Assembly (NCBI GenBank): GCA_025964675.1
Contig: JAOPYI010000143.1
Span: forward strand, 1 to 53,917
Length of the DNA: 53,917 bases
Direction: 5' to 3'
Origin: Sphaerisporangium sp.
Lineage (GTDB): Bacteria; Actinomycetota; Actinomycetes; Streptosporangiales; Streptosporangiaceae
How positions within the stretch are numbered: position 1 is the stretch's first letter; each line of letters starts with the position of its first letter. Below are positions 18,680 to 27,592 of the stretch, in pieces. The position numbers and the translations under genes were made by a program. The notes under the pieces are model-generated. The model ran no database searches, was not told the origin of the DNA, and saw only the letters and a program-made list of their open reading frames with translations.

Positions 18680-19483
18680 GTGCAGCACCGCTTCCCGTTT
18701 CTCGACCACCCCGGCCCGCTGGCCTTCGCCCATCGCGGCGGGGCCGCCGAGGGCCGGGAGAACACCATGGCCGCCTTCTCCAGGGCCGTCGAGCTGGGGT
18801 ACACCTACCTCGAGACCGATGCCCACGCGACGGCCGACGGCGTGCTGCTCGCGTTCCACGACCACACGCTCGACCGCGTGACCGATCGCCACGGCCGCCT
18901 GGCCACCCTGCCGTACCGCGAGGTGCGCCGCGCCCGCATCGGGGGCGTGGAGGAGATCCCGCTGCTCGAGGACCTGCTCGGCACCTGGCCGGACGTGCGG
19001 GTCAACATCGACGTCAAGGAGGCCCAGGCGATCGGCCCGCTGGCGGAGGCGATCCGCCGCACCGGCGCCTACGACCGGGTCTGCCTGACCTCGTTCTCCG
19101 ACATGCGGCTGGCCAGGGCCCGCATGGCCGTGGGCCGCCCCGTCTGCTCGGCGCTCGGGCCGCGCGGGGTGGCACGGCTGCGCGCCGCCGCCCTCGGCTC
19201 GGGGTACGGCCGCCTGCTGGGCGGCCTGGCCAGGGAGGGCATCCCCTGCGCGCAGGTGCCCGTAGGCTTCCGCGGGATGCGGGTCACCACCCGGGCCCTG
19301 GTCCGTACGGCTCACGCCCTCGGGATGCAGGTGCACGTGTGGACCGTCGACGAGCCGCGCGTGATGGAGGGCCTGCTCGACCTCGGGGTCGACGGCATCA
19401 TGACCGACAACATCTCGGGCCTGCGGGACGTCCTCAGCTCCCGGGGCCAGTGGCACCCACGCCGGCCCGCCGCGCACGCGTGA
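18680..19483 (+). CDS. Glycerophosphodiester phosphodiesterase
   Basis: A 267-aa TIM-barrel enzyme that hydrolyses glycerophosphodiesters to glycerol 3-phosphate and an alcohol. The catalytic and metal-binding elements are visible: AFAHRGGAAEGRENTMAAF, LETDAHATADGVLLAFHDHT, the Lys-Glu in NIDVKEAQ, and VHVWTVDE near the C-terminus. No signal peptide is seen, so it is probably cytosolic. The start is GTG 18680, 11 nt after GGGGGA; upstream in-frame codons lack family similarity. Confidence 0.92.
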   Translation: MQHRFPFLDHPGPLAFAHRGGAAEGRENTMAAFSRAVELGYTYLETDAHATADGVLLAFHDHTLDRVTDRHGRLATLPYREVRRARIGGVEEIPLLEDLLGTWPDVRVNIDVKEAQAIGPLAEAIRRTGAYDRVCLTSFSDMRLARARMAVGRPVCSALGPRGVARLRAAALGSGYGRLLGGLAREGIPCAQVPVGFRGMRVTTRALVRTAHALGMQVHVWTVDEPRVMEGLLDLGVDGIMTDNISGLRDVLSSRGQWHPRRPAAHA

Positions 19484-19550
19484 CCTCGCGCGCGGCACGC
19501 GCCATGACCACCTGACCCTTTGCCCATCCCCCGTGCCCAGGAGCCCCCCC

Positions 19551-20897
19551 ATGACCATCTCCACCGTCGCCCAGGACCCTCCCGAGACGAGAAAGCGCGA
19601 GCAGCGGGGCTGGTACTGGTACGACTTCGCCAACTCGGGCTTCCAGACGACGGTCATCACGGTCTTCCTCGGCCCGTACCTCACCACGCTCGCCGAGAAG
19701 GCCGCGGGCGGGCAGGACGGGTTCGTCGGCTTCCTCGGCTTCGACTTCCGCGCCAAGGCTTACTTCTCGGCCATCGTGACCATGTCGGTGGTCCTGCAGA
19801 TCGTGATCATGCCGATCGCCGGCGCACTGGCCGACCACACCGGCCGCAAGAAGGAGCTGCTCGCCGTCTTCGCCTACCTCGGCGCGGCGGCGACCCTCGG
19901 CTTCTACTTCGTCTCCGGCGACGCCTACGTGCTGGGCGGGGTGCTGTTCATCGTCGCCAACGTGGCGTTCGGCGCGGCCATGGTCGTCTACAACTCGTTC
20001 CTGCCCCAGATCGCCGGCCCCGAGGAGCGGGACGCCGTCTCTTCGCGAGGCTGGGGTTTCGGCTACCTCGGCGGCTTCCTGCTACTCGCGGTGAACCTGT
20101 TCCTCTACCAGGGCAGCGGCATCGACCAGGGCCTCGCGGTGCGCATCAGCCTCGCCTCCGCGGGCCTGTGGTGGGCCGTCTTCACCGTGATCCCGCTGCT
20201 GCGGCTGCGCAACCGCCGGGTCGCCACCCATGACGCCACGCCGCTCCGGGCCGTCGGCGGCAGCTTCCGCCAGCTCGGACGGACCATCGCCGACCTGCGC
20301 CGCTACCCGCGCACCCTGCTCTTCCTGCTCGCGTACCTGATCTACAACGACGGCGTGCAGACGGTGATCTCGTTCTCGGCGACCTACGCCGACCAGGAGC
20401 TCGGGCTCGGCAAGAGCGTGCAGATCACGGCGATCCTGATGGTGCAGCTCGTCGCCTTCTGCGGGGCCCTGCTGCTCGGATGGCTCGCGTCGCGGTTCGG
20501 CACCAAGCGCACCGTGCTGGTCAGCCTCGTGGTCTGGACGGGCGTCGTCGCGGTGGCGTACTTCCTGCAGAAGGGCGCCGCCATCCAGTTCTTCGCCATC
20601 GCGTTCCTGATCGCCATCGTGCTCGGCGGCACCCAGGCCCTGTCGCGGTCGCTGTACTCGCTGGTGATCCCGGGGGGCAGGGAGGCGGAGTACTTCAGCC
20701 TGTTCGAGATCAGCGACAAGGGCTCGGCGTTCCTCGGATCGTTGACGCTGACCCTGGCCCTCCAGCTGACCGACAGCTACCGCCTGGCGATCCTGTCCCT
20801 GGTGATCTTCTTCGTGATCGGCTTCGCGCTGCTCACGGTGGTCAACCTGCCCCGGGCCATCCGCGAGGCGGGCAACGAGGTGCCCGCGAATATCTAG
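19551..20897 (+). CDS. UMF1-type MFS transporter
   Basis: A 448-aa membrane protein with about 12 TM segments. The N-terminal WYWYDFANSGFQTTVITVFLG contains the YDwANS signature of the UMF1/Atg22-like family, known mainly as amino-acid exporters. The loop ADHTGRKKEL is the MFS loop 2-3 motif, and GGTQALSRSLYS in TM 9-10 is family-typical. ATG 19551 is used (MTISTVAQ), with AGGAGCC upstream. Substrate unknown. Confidence 0.88.
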   Translation: MTISTVAQDPPETRKREQRGWYWYDFANSGFQTTVITVFLGPYLTTLAEKAAGGQDGFVGFLGFDFRAKAYFSAIVTMSVVLQIVIMPIAGALADHTGRKKELLAVFAYLGAAATLGFYFVSGDAYVLGGVLFIVANVAFGAAMVVYNSFLPQIAGPEERDAVSSRGWGFGYLGGFLLLAVNLFLYQGSGIDQGLAVRISLASAGLWWAVFTVIPLLRLRNRRVATHDATPLRAVGGSFRQLGRTIADLRRYPRTLLFLLAYLIYNDGVQTVISFSATYADQELGLGKSVQITAILMVQLVAFCGALLLGWLASRFGTKRTVLVSLVVWTGVVAVAYFLQKGAAIQFFAIAFLIAIVLGGTQALSRSLYSLVIPGGREAEYFSLFEISDKGSAFLGSLTLTLALQLTDSYRLAILSLVIFFVIGFALLTVVNLPRAIREAGNEVPANI

Positions 20898-20991
20898 CGA
20901 GGAGGACGCTCCCACCCGTAAAGCCACGAAGATCAGCTTTGCGATACCAAGGGCCCGAGGCGGAAAGCGCGATTGGATCACCCCAAGGGTG

Positions 20992-21017
20992 GGAATCCAT
21001 CCACGGTATCAAGCGTT
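20992..21017 (+). promoter_or_regulatory. SigR-type promoter of rbpA
   Basis: GGAAT (20992-20996), an 18-bp spacer, then GTT (21015-21017) match the consensus of the thiol-oxidative-stress sigma factor SigR (GGAAT-N18/19-GTT). In Streptomyces rbpA is a known SigR target, so position and gene agree. The start of transcription would be about 50 nt upstream of the rbpA ATG. Confidence 0.8.
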
Positions 21018-21071
21018 GTAAGCCGTGGAGACCCACCCCTCACAAATGGGGCCCTCAGGAGGCATTGAAAC

Positions 21072-21416
21072 ATGGGCGAGCGTGCACTTCGCGGTACCCG
21101 GCTCGGAGCCACCAGCTACGAGAACGACCGCAACACCGATCTGGCCCCGCGCCAGGAGGTGCCATACACCTGCCCGAAGGGCCATCGCTTCGACGTGCCC
21201 CTTGCCGCGGAGGCGGAGATCCCGGCGACATGGGAGTGTCGCAGTTGCGGCGCCACCGCCCTAAGAGTGGATGCAGAGCAGCCTCAGCAGAAGAAGGCCA
21301 AGCCGCCGCGCACCCACTGGGACATGCTACTGGAGCGTCGCACGATCGAGGACCTCGAAGAGGTTCTCAACGAGCGTCTGGCGATCCTTCGGGCCCAGCG
21401 GCGCAGGAGCGCCTGA
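21072..21416 (+). CDS. rbpA: RNA polymerase-binding protein RbpA
   Basis: A 114-aa actinobacteria-specific transcription factor that binds the principal sigma factor and RNA polymerase and stabilises open complexes. It starts MGERALRGTRLGATSYENDRN in pieces typical of RbpA, has a zinc-ribbon-like core with Cys in YTCPKGH and CRSCGAT, then the basic linker and the sigma-interacting segment RTHWDMLLERRTIEDLEEVL. The AGGAGG ribosome binding site ends 9 nt before the ATG. A SigR promoter lies upstream and a strong terminator follows, so it is monocistronic. Confidence 0.97.
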   Translation: MGERALRGTRLGATSYENDRNTDLAPRQEVPYTCPKGHRFDVPLAAEAEIPATWECRSCGATALRVDAEQPQQKKAKPPRTHWDMLLERRTIEDLEEVLNERLAILRAQRRRSA

Positions 21417-21451
21417 GCCGACAGCGGCGCGCGAGCGCCGAAGCCATCGGT

Positions 21452-21494
21452 GCCTTCGGGCCACCCTCGGGTGGTCCCGGAGGCGCCCCTTTTT
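21452..21494 (+). terminator. Intrinsic terminator of rbpA
   Basis: A 15-bp stem (GCCTTCGGG-CCACCC with GGGTGG-T-CCCGGAGGC, one bulged T) closes on a tiny loop and is followed within 5 nt by TTTTT. It stands 35 bp after the rbpA stop and before the converging fxsA gene. Confidence 0.85.
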
Positions 21495-21536
21495 GTGCCT
21501 GCCGGCTTAGCGCCGAGTGGCCGTCCGCGCCGCCTC

Positions 21537-22100
21537 CTAGCCGTTCCCCGGAGGCCTCAGGGACTGCCGTCCGGGCCCGTCGCCGCGCGCCCCCGGCCCC
21601 CGATCGGTGGGCTTCTCGTCGTCCACGACCTGCCCGCTGACCACCCGCGGGCCGCCAGGGGCGGATGCGCCGGGCCCGCCGCCCGCCCCGTGGGGCGGGA
21701 ACATCGCCCCGAAGGGCGTGCCCGAGGCCATGACGCGCACGCGGCGGCCGAGGAACCAGCTCAGGCCACGCCGCGCGATCGGGCGGGTGAACGGCAGGAT
21801 CAGGAAGAATCCCGCGATGTCGGTGAGGAAGCCCGGGGTCAGCAGGAGCGTGCCGCCCGCCACGACCAGCGCGCCGTCGGCGAGCTCGCGGTCGGGCATC
21901 CGCCCCGAGTTGAGGGCCTCACGCAGGGCCCGCCAGGCGCGCCGCCCTTCCAGCCGCACGAGCCAGGCCCCGAGCAGGCTGTCGAGGATGAGCAGGCCGA
22001 CGGTCTGCCAGCCGCCGATCACCTGGCCGATCTGGATGAGCACCCAGATCTCCAGCACCGGCACGACCAGGAACGCTAGGAACAACAGCACACGGAGCAT
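21537..22100 (-). CDS. fxsA: FxsA family membrane protein
   Basis: A 187-aa small membrane protein. The family pattern is clear: VVPVLEIWVLIQIGQVIG in TM 1, a second TM (TVGLLILDSLLGAWLV), the GALVVAGGTLLLTPGFLTD segment and the LPFTRPIARR end of the domain, then a disordered Gly/Pro-rich tail. FxsA in E. coli affects F-plasmid exclusion of phage T7; its normal role in actinobacteria is unknown. ATG 22100 (MLRVLLFLAF) is chosen over an upstream in-frame start because the TM begins there. Third in the leftward lnt-ppm-fxsA group, 120 bp after ppm. Confidence 0.88.
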   Translation of the reverse strand: MLRVLLFLAFLVVPVLEIWVLIQIGQVIGGWQTVGLLILDSLLGAWLVRLEGRRAWRALREALNSGRMPDRELADGALVVAGGTLLLTPGFLTDIAGFFLILPFTRPIARRGLSWFLGRRVRVMASGTPFGAMFPPHGAGGGPGASAPGGPRVVSGQVVDDEKPTDRGPGARGDGPGRQSLRPPGNG

Positions 22101-22220
22101 GGCTTCATCATCACCTCGCGACGTACAACGCCCGGACCGGACCCGGTGGTTCCCCACTCCGGGCGTGCTCTGCGGCCGGTTCGCTCACGGCGCGGCCGCC
22201 GGAAGCCTCAGGCGGCCCGC

Positions 22221-22964
22221 TCAGCGGCCTCTCCTGAGGCGGCGTGGCAGGCCGGCCAGGCCCCACAGGGTGACCCGCCACAGAGCCTCGGCCACGACGG
22301 CGCGGCTCATCTTGCTCGCCCCGACCGCGCGATCGACGAACGTGATCGGCACCTCCACGACCCGCAGGCCCTGCCTGATCGTGCGGAGCGTCAGGTCGAC
22401 CTGGAAGCAGTAGCCCTGGGACTCCACGTCATCCAGCCCGATCTTCTCCAGCGTCGAGGCGCGGTAGGCGCGGAAGCCGGCCGTGGTGTCGCGGACCGGC
22501 AGGCCCAGCATCAGGCGGGCGTAGGTGTTGGCGCCCCGCGACAGGATCTCCCGCGAGACCGGCCAGTTGACCACCTTGCCCCCCGGCACCCAGCGTGACC
22601 CGATCACCAGGTCGGAGCCTTTAGACAGTGCGTCGAGGAGCAGGGGGAGCTCCTCGGGCTTGTGGGAGCCGTCGGCGTCCATCTCGACCACCACGTCGAA
22701 GCCCTCGGCCAGGCCCCAGCGGAACCCGGCGATGTAGGCGGCGCCGAGCCCCTGCTTGCCTGGGCGGTGCAGCACGTGGATGTGGTCGTCGCCCGCGGCC
22801 AGTTCGTCGGCGATGGCGCCGGTGCCGTCGGGACTGTTGTCGTCGGCGACCAGCAGGTGGGCATCCGGGAGCGCCGCGCGTAGCCTTCCGGCGATCATCG
22901 GCAGGTTCTCGCGCTCGTTGTACGTGGGAACGATGACGAGCACCCGCCCGAGGATCCGCTCCAT
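22221..22964 (-). CDS. ppm1: Polyprenol monophosphomannose synthase
   Basis: A 247-aa GT2-family enzyme that transfers mannose from GDP-mannose to polyprenyl phosphate, feeding lipomannan synthesis and protein O-mannosylation at the membrane. Motifs: [42 protein letters not shown] (metal-binding DxD) and [14 protein letters not shown]. There is no TM domain. Its ATG shares one base with the TGA of lnt (TGATG), so the two are translationally coupled; in Mycobacterium tuberculosis the equivalents are fused into one protein. Confidence 0.93.
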   Translation of the reverse strand: MERILGRVLVIVPTYNERENLPMIAGRLRAALPDAHLLVADDNSPDGTGAIADELAAGDDHIHVLHRPGKQGLGAAYIAGFRWGLAEGFDVVVEMDADGSHKPEELPLLLDALSKGSDLVIGSRWVPGGKVVNWPVSREILSRGANTYARLMLGLPVRDTTAGFRAYRASTLEKIGLDDVESQGYCFQVDLTLRTIRQGLRVVEVPITFVDRAVGASKMSRAVVAEALWRVTLWGLAGLPRRLRRGR

Positions 22965-24616
22965 CACCCGTCCTTTTCTTTGGTGTCGTCCTGTTGTGGC
23001 ACCGCCCGCCGGCGCGGGAGCGCGGCGGCCAGGGCACCGGCCCCGATGAGGAGCAGCACCCACTCCGGCCACGCCCCGACCCGTGTCGCGATGGTCTCGC
23101 CCGTCCGGACCGGGACGCTGACCACGGCCGCGTCCGCGACCCGTTCCGCCGTGTGCCAGCGCACCTCGCCGCCGGGGTCGACGTAGGCCGAGATGCCCGT
23201 CGTGGCGGCGATGACCACCGCGCGGTCGTGCTCCACGGCGCGCAGCTGCGACATCGCCAGCTGCTGCGGCGGAAGGTTGGTCATGGCGTAGGTGGCGTTG
23301 TTGGTCTGCACCACGATCGGGCTGCCGCCCGCGAGCACGGTGCCGCGCACGATGTCGTCGAAGGCGACCTCGTAGCATTCCACCGCGCCCACCGTCACCG
23401 GTCCCATCCTGAGATCGCCGTCGCGGGTGCCGGCCAGCGACTGGAGGCCGACCAGGTTGATCCGCTTGATGAACTTCACGAGCAGGTCTCTGAAGGGGAC
23501 GAACTCGCCGAACGGCACAAGTTTTCGCTTGTCATAGTAAGCGCCCGGACCGGTGGCCGGGTCCCAGACGATGCCACGCGTGTATCTGTGCCGCCCGTCG
23601 GATGAGCGGACCACGGCGCCCACCAGCACGGGAACGCCAATGTCGCGCACCGCCGCGTCGATGAGCCCGTAGGCGTAGGGGCTGTTGTAGGGATCGATGT
23701 CGGTGGAGTTCTCGGGCCACACCACGATGTCGGGCCTGGCGACCTTCCCGGCCCGCACCGCCTGTGCCAGCGCGTGGGTCCTGTCGGCGTGGTTGCGCAG
23801 CACGACGGCGGGCTCGTCGCCGAGGAAGCCCATGCCCACGCCGGGCACGTTGCCCTGGACGACGCCGACCCGCACGGTCCTCGCGGCCTCGGCGCCGGGC
23901 CTCGGCACGGCGTAGGCCAGCAGGGGCACAGCCACCACGCCCGCCAGGAGCAACGCGATCTCGCGGGTCCGGCGCCCGGGCGCGAGCCGTACGGCCAGGA
24001 GGGCGAGCAGGGCGCCGCAGAGCACCACCGCGAAGGAGACCAGCGGCGCGCCGCCCAGCGCGGCGTACGGCGTGAAGACCGACCGCCCCTGGCTGAACGC
24101 CACCCGAACCCACGGGAAGCCGCCCACGGGGAACAGCCCCCGGGCCCACTCCTGCGCGACCCACAGCGCGGCCACCCACAGCGGCCAGGCGCGCAACCGG
24201 GTGACCAGGGCGACGGCGGCCGACATCGCGGCGAAGAACAGGCTCTCGACCCCGACCAGGATCAGCCACGCGTCGTCGCCGATGGGCCGCACCCAGGCGA
24301 GCGCGGGGATCAGGAACGCGGCGCCGCCGAGGTATCCGAGCCAGGCGGCCCGGCGGGCGCGGGCGCCGTACACCGCGAGGGTGAGCAGCGCGACGCCGGG
24401 CGGCGCTAGGAACCACAGTCCGATGGGGGGGAAGGCGAGGAAGAGCAGCACCCCTCCGGCGAGGGAGGCGGCCGGCCGCCAGAGGGCAGGCGAATGAGGC
24501 AGGGCGCCGGGAACGGCCGGCGCCCGCTCGTTGTCCTGCACCGTTTGCTGGGCCACAGGGGCGGGGTCTCTTCTCGCGGGTCCATCGGGTAACCACCGAA
24601 CGCTACCGCTAGGCAC
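22964..24616 (-). CDS. lnt: Apolipoprotein N-acyltransferase
   Basis: A 550-aa membrane enzyme that adds the third acyl chain to the N-terminal Cys of lipoproteins. An N-terminal block of about 7-8 TM helices is followed by a nitrilase-like domain. The catalytic Glu-Lys-Cys triad is visible in [24 protein letters not shown] and [14 protein letters not shown]-terminal TM precedes the charged tail. The start is GTG 24616, which has GGAG 6 nt upstream; an in-frame TTG at 24628 is the other option. It is coupled to ppm, whose product is stimulated by Lnt in mycobacteria. Confidence 0.9.
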   Translation of the reverse strand: MPSGSVRWLPDGPARRDPAPVAQQTVQDNERAPAVPGALPHSPALWRPAASLAGGVLLFLAFPPIGLWFLAPPGVALLTLAVYGARARRAAWLGYLGGAAFLIPALAWVRPIGDDAWLILVGVESLFFAAMSAAVALVTRLRAWPLWVAALWVAQEWARGLFPVGGFPWVRVAFSQGRSVFTPYAALGGAPLVSFAVVLCGALLALLAVRLAPGRRTREIALLLAGVVAVPLLAYAVPRPGAEAARTVRVGVVQGNVPGVGMGFLGDEPAVVLRNHADRTHALAQAVRAGKVARPDIVVWPENSTDIDPYNSPYAYGLIDAAVRDIGVPVLVGAVVRSSDGRHRYTRGIVWDPATGPGAYYDKRKLVPFGEFVPFRDLLVKFIKRINLVGLQSLAGTRDGDLRMGPVTVGAVECYEVAFDDIVRGTVLAGGSPIVVQTNNATYAMTNLPPQQLAMSQLRAVEHDRAVVIAATTGISAYVDPGGEVRWHTAERVADAAVVSVPVRTGETIATRVGAWPEWVLLLIGAGALAAALPRRRAVPQQDDTKEKDG

Positions 24617-25131
24617 ACCACGCTCCAACCGCCGGGCGGGCGCGGCGCCGAAAGATCACGCATGGTGATCCCTGGGTCTCCCCTGTTTCAAGGGGAACCC
24701 AGGAACCACTCTGCGGCTCTGGCACGGGACGGGAAGAGGGCCCGGACTACCCTTCGGACCGGATCCGTCCCGTCGGCGGCGGGCGCGGAATTCCGTTGTC
24801 TACTGGGTGTCCAGGCCCCTCCCGGGTCCAACCCCCCATCCGGCTGGGGTGCCCCGACTCGACGGAACGCCAGCGCTGCGCCTGGTTGAGCGGACGGAGT
24901 CGTGCTCCGTCGTGACGCAGAATCCGACGATGTCTGAAGACGGCCAACCGGTAGTCCCGTGCTGGACTGTCCAGCAAACTACCGACCTCAGCTCAGATGT
25001 CAACCGTGTCCCGATCAGCGGAAACACCAAGTTTTCGCAGGTAGGACAGGAGACGTGAGTGCCGTCAATGCCGTCATGTGGACCGATGAGCGCTTATGGC
25101 GCACGCTTGGCTCGCGTGGCCCGCGACTCCG
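24617..25131. other. 515-bp intergenic region between helD-like gene and lnt
   Basis: Both flanking genes run leftward. The region holds a strong hairpin (24671-24703) and a small dyad TGCTGGA-CTG-TCCAGCA (about 24960-24976). Short open frames on both strands have no ribosome binding site or protein-like composition that I trust. The lnt promoter should lie here, but I cannot point to it. Confidence 0.4.
24671..24703. terminator. Strong stem-loop upstream of lnt
   Basis: CCTGGGT-C-TCCCCT pairs with AGGGGA-ACCCAGG around a GTTTCA loop, a 13-bp stem with one bulge. There is no T-run on either strand. It could end the helD-like transcript or sit in the lnt leader; which one is open. Confidence 0.4.
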
Positions 25132-27432
25132 TCAGGGCGCAAGCGTACTATCGCATCGGGCCAGCACGGAGGGCAGCTCGCCGGTGTGGACGACGCCAAG
25201 CCTGCTGGTCGCGCGGGTCAGGGCCACGTAAAGATCGCTGGCGCCGCGTGGCGACTCGGCAAGGATCTCCCCCGGTTCCACGACGATCACCCCGTCGAAC
25301 TCCAGGCCCTTGGCGTCGGACACGGTGAGCACGGCCACCGGCGCCTCCAGCGCGTCGGCGCCCGGCCCCGCCACCGCGCCGGGCACGGAGGAGGTGACGG
25401 CCTGGCCCAGCTCGGCCGCGCGGGTCTCGGGGACGATCACCACCAGCCGCCCGCCTTCGACGATCTCGCCGGTCACGATGGGTCCCAGCTCAGCCGTGCC
25501 CTCCACGCGGCGCGCCCAGGGCCGCACGCCGGTCTCGCGTACCGACTCCGGCGCCTTGAGGTTCGGGCCGACCAGCTCCAGCACGTCCGCCGCGACGGCC
25601 ATCAGCTCGACGGGGGTGCGGTAGTTCACGGTCAGGGTCTCCTCGCGCCAGCGCCCGCCGGCGTAGGAGTCGAGGACCTGTCTCCAGGAGGCGGCCCCCG
25701 CCATCGACCCGGTCTGGGCGATGTCCCCGACGATGGTCATGGAACGGTTGGGGCTGTGGCGCATGAGCATCCGCCACGCCATGGCGGACAGCTCCTGCGC
25801 CTCGTCCACGATGATGTGCCCGTACGCCCAGGTGCGGTCGGCCGCGGCGCGCTCGGCGGTGGTCAGGTGGACTTCGTCGCCCCGGTGCCTGGCCGCGAAC
25901 CGCTCGGCGTCCATGATGTCGGACATGCCGGTCAGCTCCAGGACCTCGCGCGCGTAGGTCAGCTCGAAGTCGCGCTCGGCCTCCTCGGCGCGCCGCGCGG
26001 CGGCGAGCTCCTCCTCGGCCTGCAGCGCGGCGGCGCGCAGCACCCCCGCGTCGATGTCGCCGAGCAGCTCGGCGGCCTCGTCCAGCAGCGGCACGTCGGC
26101 CTCGGTCCAGTAGCCGCCACCGCGCGGGGCCTGCCGGAACAGCGCGTCCTGCTCGGCGGCGGTGAGCCCGGCGTACGCCATCCGCTCGCGTGAGCCGAAC
26201 AGGCCGATGAGGAGCTGCTGGGGGGTGAGGTAGGGCCACAGGCGGTTGAGCGCCGTCTTCACGGCGGGCTCGGTGCGCAGGTCCTCGCGCAGGTCGGCGA
26301 GGTCCTCCTCGTCGAGCATGCCCCGGCCGAGCGCCTTGGCCGCCTGCCTGGCCAGTGCGTTCAGGATGTGGCGGACGAAGACCGCCCTGGCCTGGTTGTG
26401 CGGGCGGCGGCTGCGCGACGCGCGGTTCCTGGCCGCGTCGCAGGTGTGCTGGTCGAGCCGGAGGGTGTACGCGCCGAGGTCGATGTCGATCGGGTGCCGG
26501 GGCACCCGCTGCCGGTCCCGGACGGCCCGGGCCACCACGTCGGCCATGTGGGACGCGCCCTTGACCGCGGCGGCCTCCGCGGACTCGCGTGCCGTGGCGG
26601 TCACACCGGGGTACAGCTCGGCCACTGTGGACAGCAGGACGTCGGTCTCACCGAGGGAGGGCAGCACCTGTTCGATGTAGCGCAGGAAGGTGAGGTTAGG
26701 GCCGACGATCAGGACGCCGCGGCGTGCCAGCCGCTCCCGGTGGGTGTAGAGCAGGTAGGCGGCGCGGTGCAGGGCGACGACGGTCTTCCCGGTGCCCGGG
26801 CCGCCCTGGACGACCAGGATGCCGTTGAGATCGCTGCGGATGACGCGGTCCTGCTCGGCCTGGATGGTCGCGACGATGTCACGCATGCGGCCGGTGCGCT
26901 TCTCGCCGAGGGCGGCCAGCAGGGCGGCCTCGCCGTTGAGCGTGGCGCGGTCGGCCTCGGTCAGCCGGGCGAGGTCGAGCAGGTCGTCGTCCACGCCGAT
27001 GACGCGCCGTCCCCTGGTCTGCAGGTGGCGCCTGCGTGTCACACCCATGGGAGTGGCGGGTGTGGCACGGTAGAACGGCTGGGCGACCGGGGCGCGCCAG
27101 TCGATGAGCAGCCGCGCCTGGTCGTCATCCGACAGACCCAGGCGGCCGATGTACAGGGGCTTCTCGCCCGTCAGGTCGAGGCGCCCGAAGCACAGGCCGT
27201 TCTCCACGGCCCACAGCCGGGCCAGCCGCTCGGAATACATGCCGGCGAAGGAGTCGCGCTCCGAGCGGTTCTGGTGGGTGCCGCCACCGCCCTGGGCGAG
27301 CACACCCTCGAGCTGCCCGTTCGTGCGCGCGCGCAGCAGGTCGAGCCGCTCGTACAGTCCGGTGACGTACTCCTGCTCCTTTGCGAGCTCGATTTGACGG
27401 GTAGCCCCTAGTTCATTATTATTGGTAGTAAT
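25132..27432 (-). CDS. HelD-like RNA polymerase-associated helicase/ATPase
   Basis: A UvrD/Rep-superfamily protein of the HelD/HelR type, 766 aa if it starts at an ATT codon. HelD proteins bind RNA polymerase, push secondary-channel and main-channel arms into it and recycle stalled or rifampicin-bound enzyme. Visible: Walker A VVQGGPGTGKTVVALHRAAY near residue 210, Walker B-like HIIVDEAQELSAMAW, SMTIVGDIAQTG, and the C-terminal helicase motif DLYVALTRATSRLGVV. The first ordinary start is GTG 27303, but conserved coiled-coil sequence (ELAKEQEYVTGLYERLDLLR) continues in frame upstream with no ATG, GTG or TTG. ATT 27432 has GGAG 6 nt before it. A one-base loss near an ATG at 27416 is the alternative. 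Confidence 0.85.
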   Translation of the reverse strand: MTTNNNELGATRQIELAKEQEYVTGLYERLDLLRARTNGQLEGVLAQGGGGTHQNRSERDSFAGMYSERLARLWAVENGLCFGRLDLTGEKPLYIGRLGLSDDDQARLLIDWRAPVAQPFYRATPATPMGVTRRRHLQTRGRRVIGVDDDLLDLARLTEADRATLNGEAALLAALGEKRTGRMRDIVATIQAEQDRVIRSDLNGILVVQGGPGTGKTVVALHRAAYLLYTHRERLARRGVLIVGPNLTFLRYIEQVLPSLGETDVLLSTVAELYPGVTATARESAEAAAVKGASHMADVVARAVRDRQRVPRHPIDIDLGAYTLRLDQHTCDAARNRASRSRRPHNQARAVFVRHILNALARQAAKALGRGMLDEEDLADLREDLRTEPAVKTALNRLWPYLTPQQLLIGLFGSRERMAYAGLTAAEQDALFRQAPRGGGYWTEADVPLLDEAAELLGDIDAGVLRAAALQAEEELAAARRAEEAERDFELTYAREVLELTGMSDIMDAERFAARHRGDEVHLTTAERAAADRTWAYGHIIVDEAQELSAMAWRMLMRHSPNRSMTIVGDIAQTGSMAGAASWRQVLDSYAGGRWREETLTVNYRTPVELMAVAADVLELVGPNLKAPESVRETGVRPWARRVEGTAELGPIVTGEIVEGGRLVVIVPETRAAELGQAVTSSVPGAVAGPGADALEAPVAVLTVSDAKGLEFDGVIVVEPGEILAESPRGASDLYVALTRATSRLGVVHTGELPSVLARCDSTLAP

Positions 27433-27521
27433 GTGAAGCTCCGGGCCTTTTTTGCTCTTTATGTTTAATGTGACGACAAGGCCTCAGAATAGCAGATCCA
27501 CGACGGGTCCTCCCGTTCTCT

Positions 27522-27546
27522 ACGCCGCCCTTCGAGGCGGCGTTTT
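27522..27546 (+). terminator. Hairpin with T-run on the plus strand
   Basis: ACGCCGCC and GGCGGCGT form a perfect 8-bp stem around CTTCGA, followed by TTTTCGTTT. It has the form of an intrinsic terminator reading rightward, yet no recognisable gene precedes it on that strand. It would protect the ROK promoter from read-through or end an unseen short transcript antisense to the helD leader. Confidence 0.55.
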
Positions 27547-27592
27547 CGTTTCCACACCACCGGAGTCCTGCCACGTCAGCGCACTCCCGGCC

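Noticed and set aside
25057-25231. Small plus-strand frame with a ribosome-binding-like GGACAGGAG before a GTG
   Set aside because: Most of it lies antisense to the 3' end of the helD-like gene, and the composition is not protein-like.
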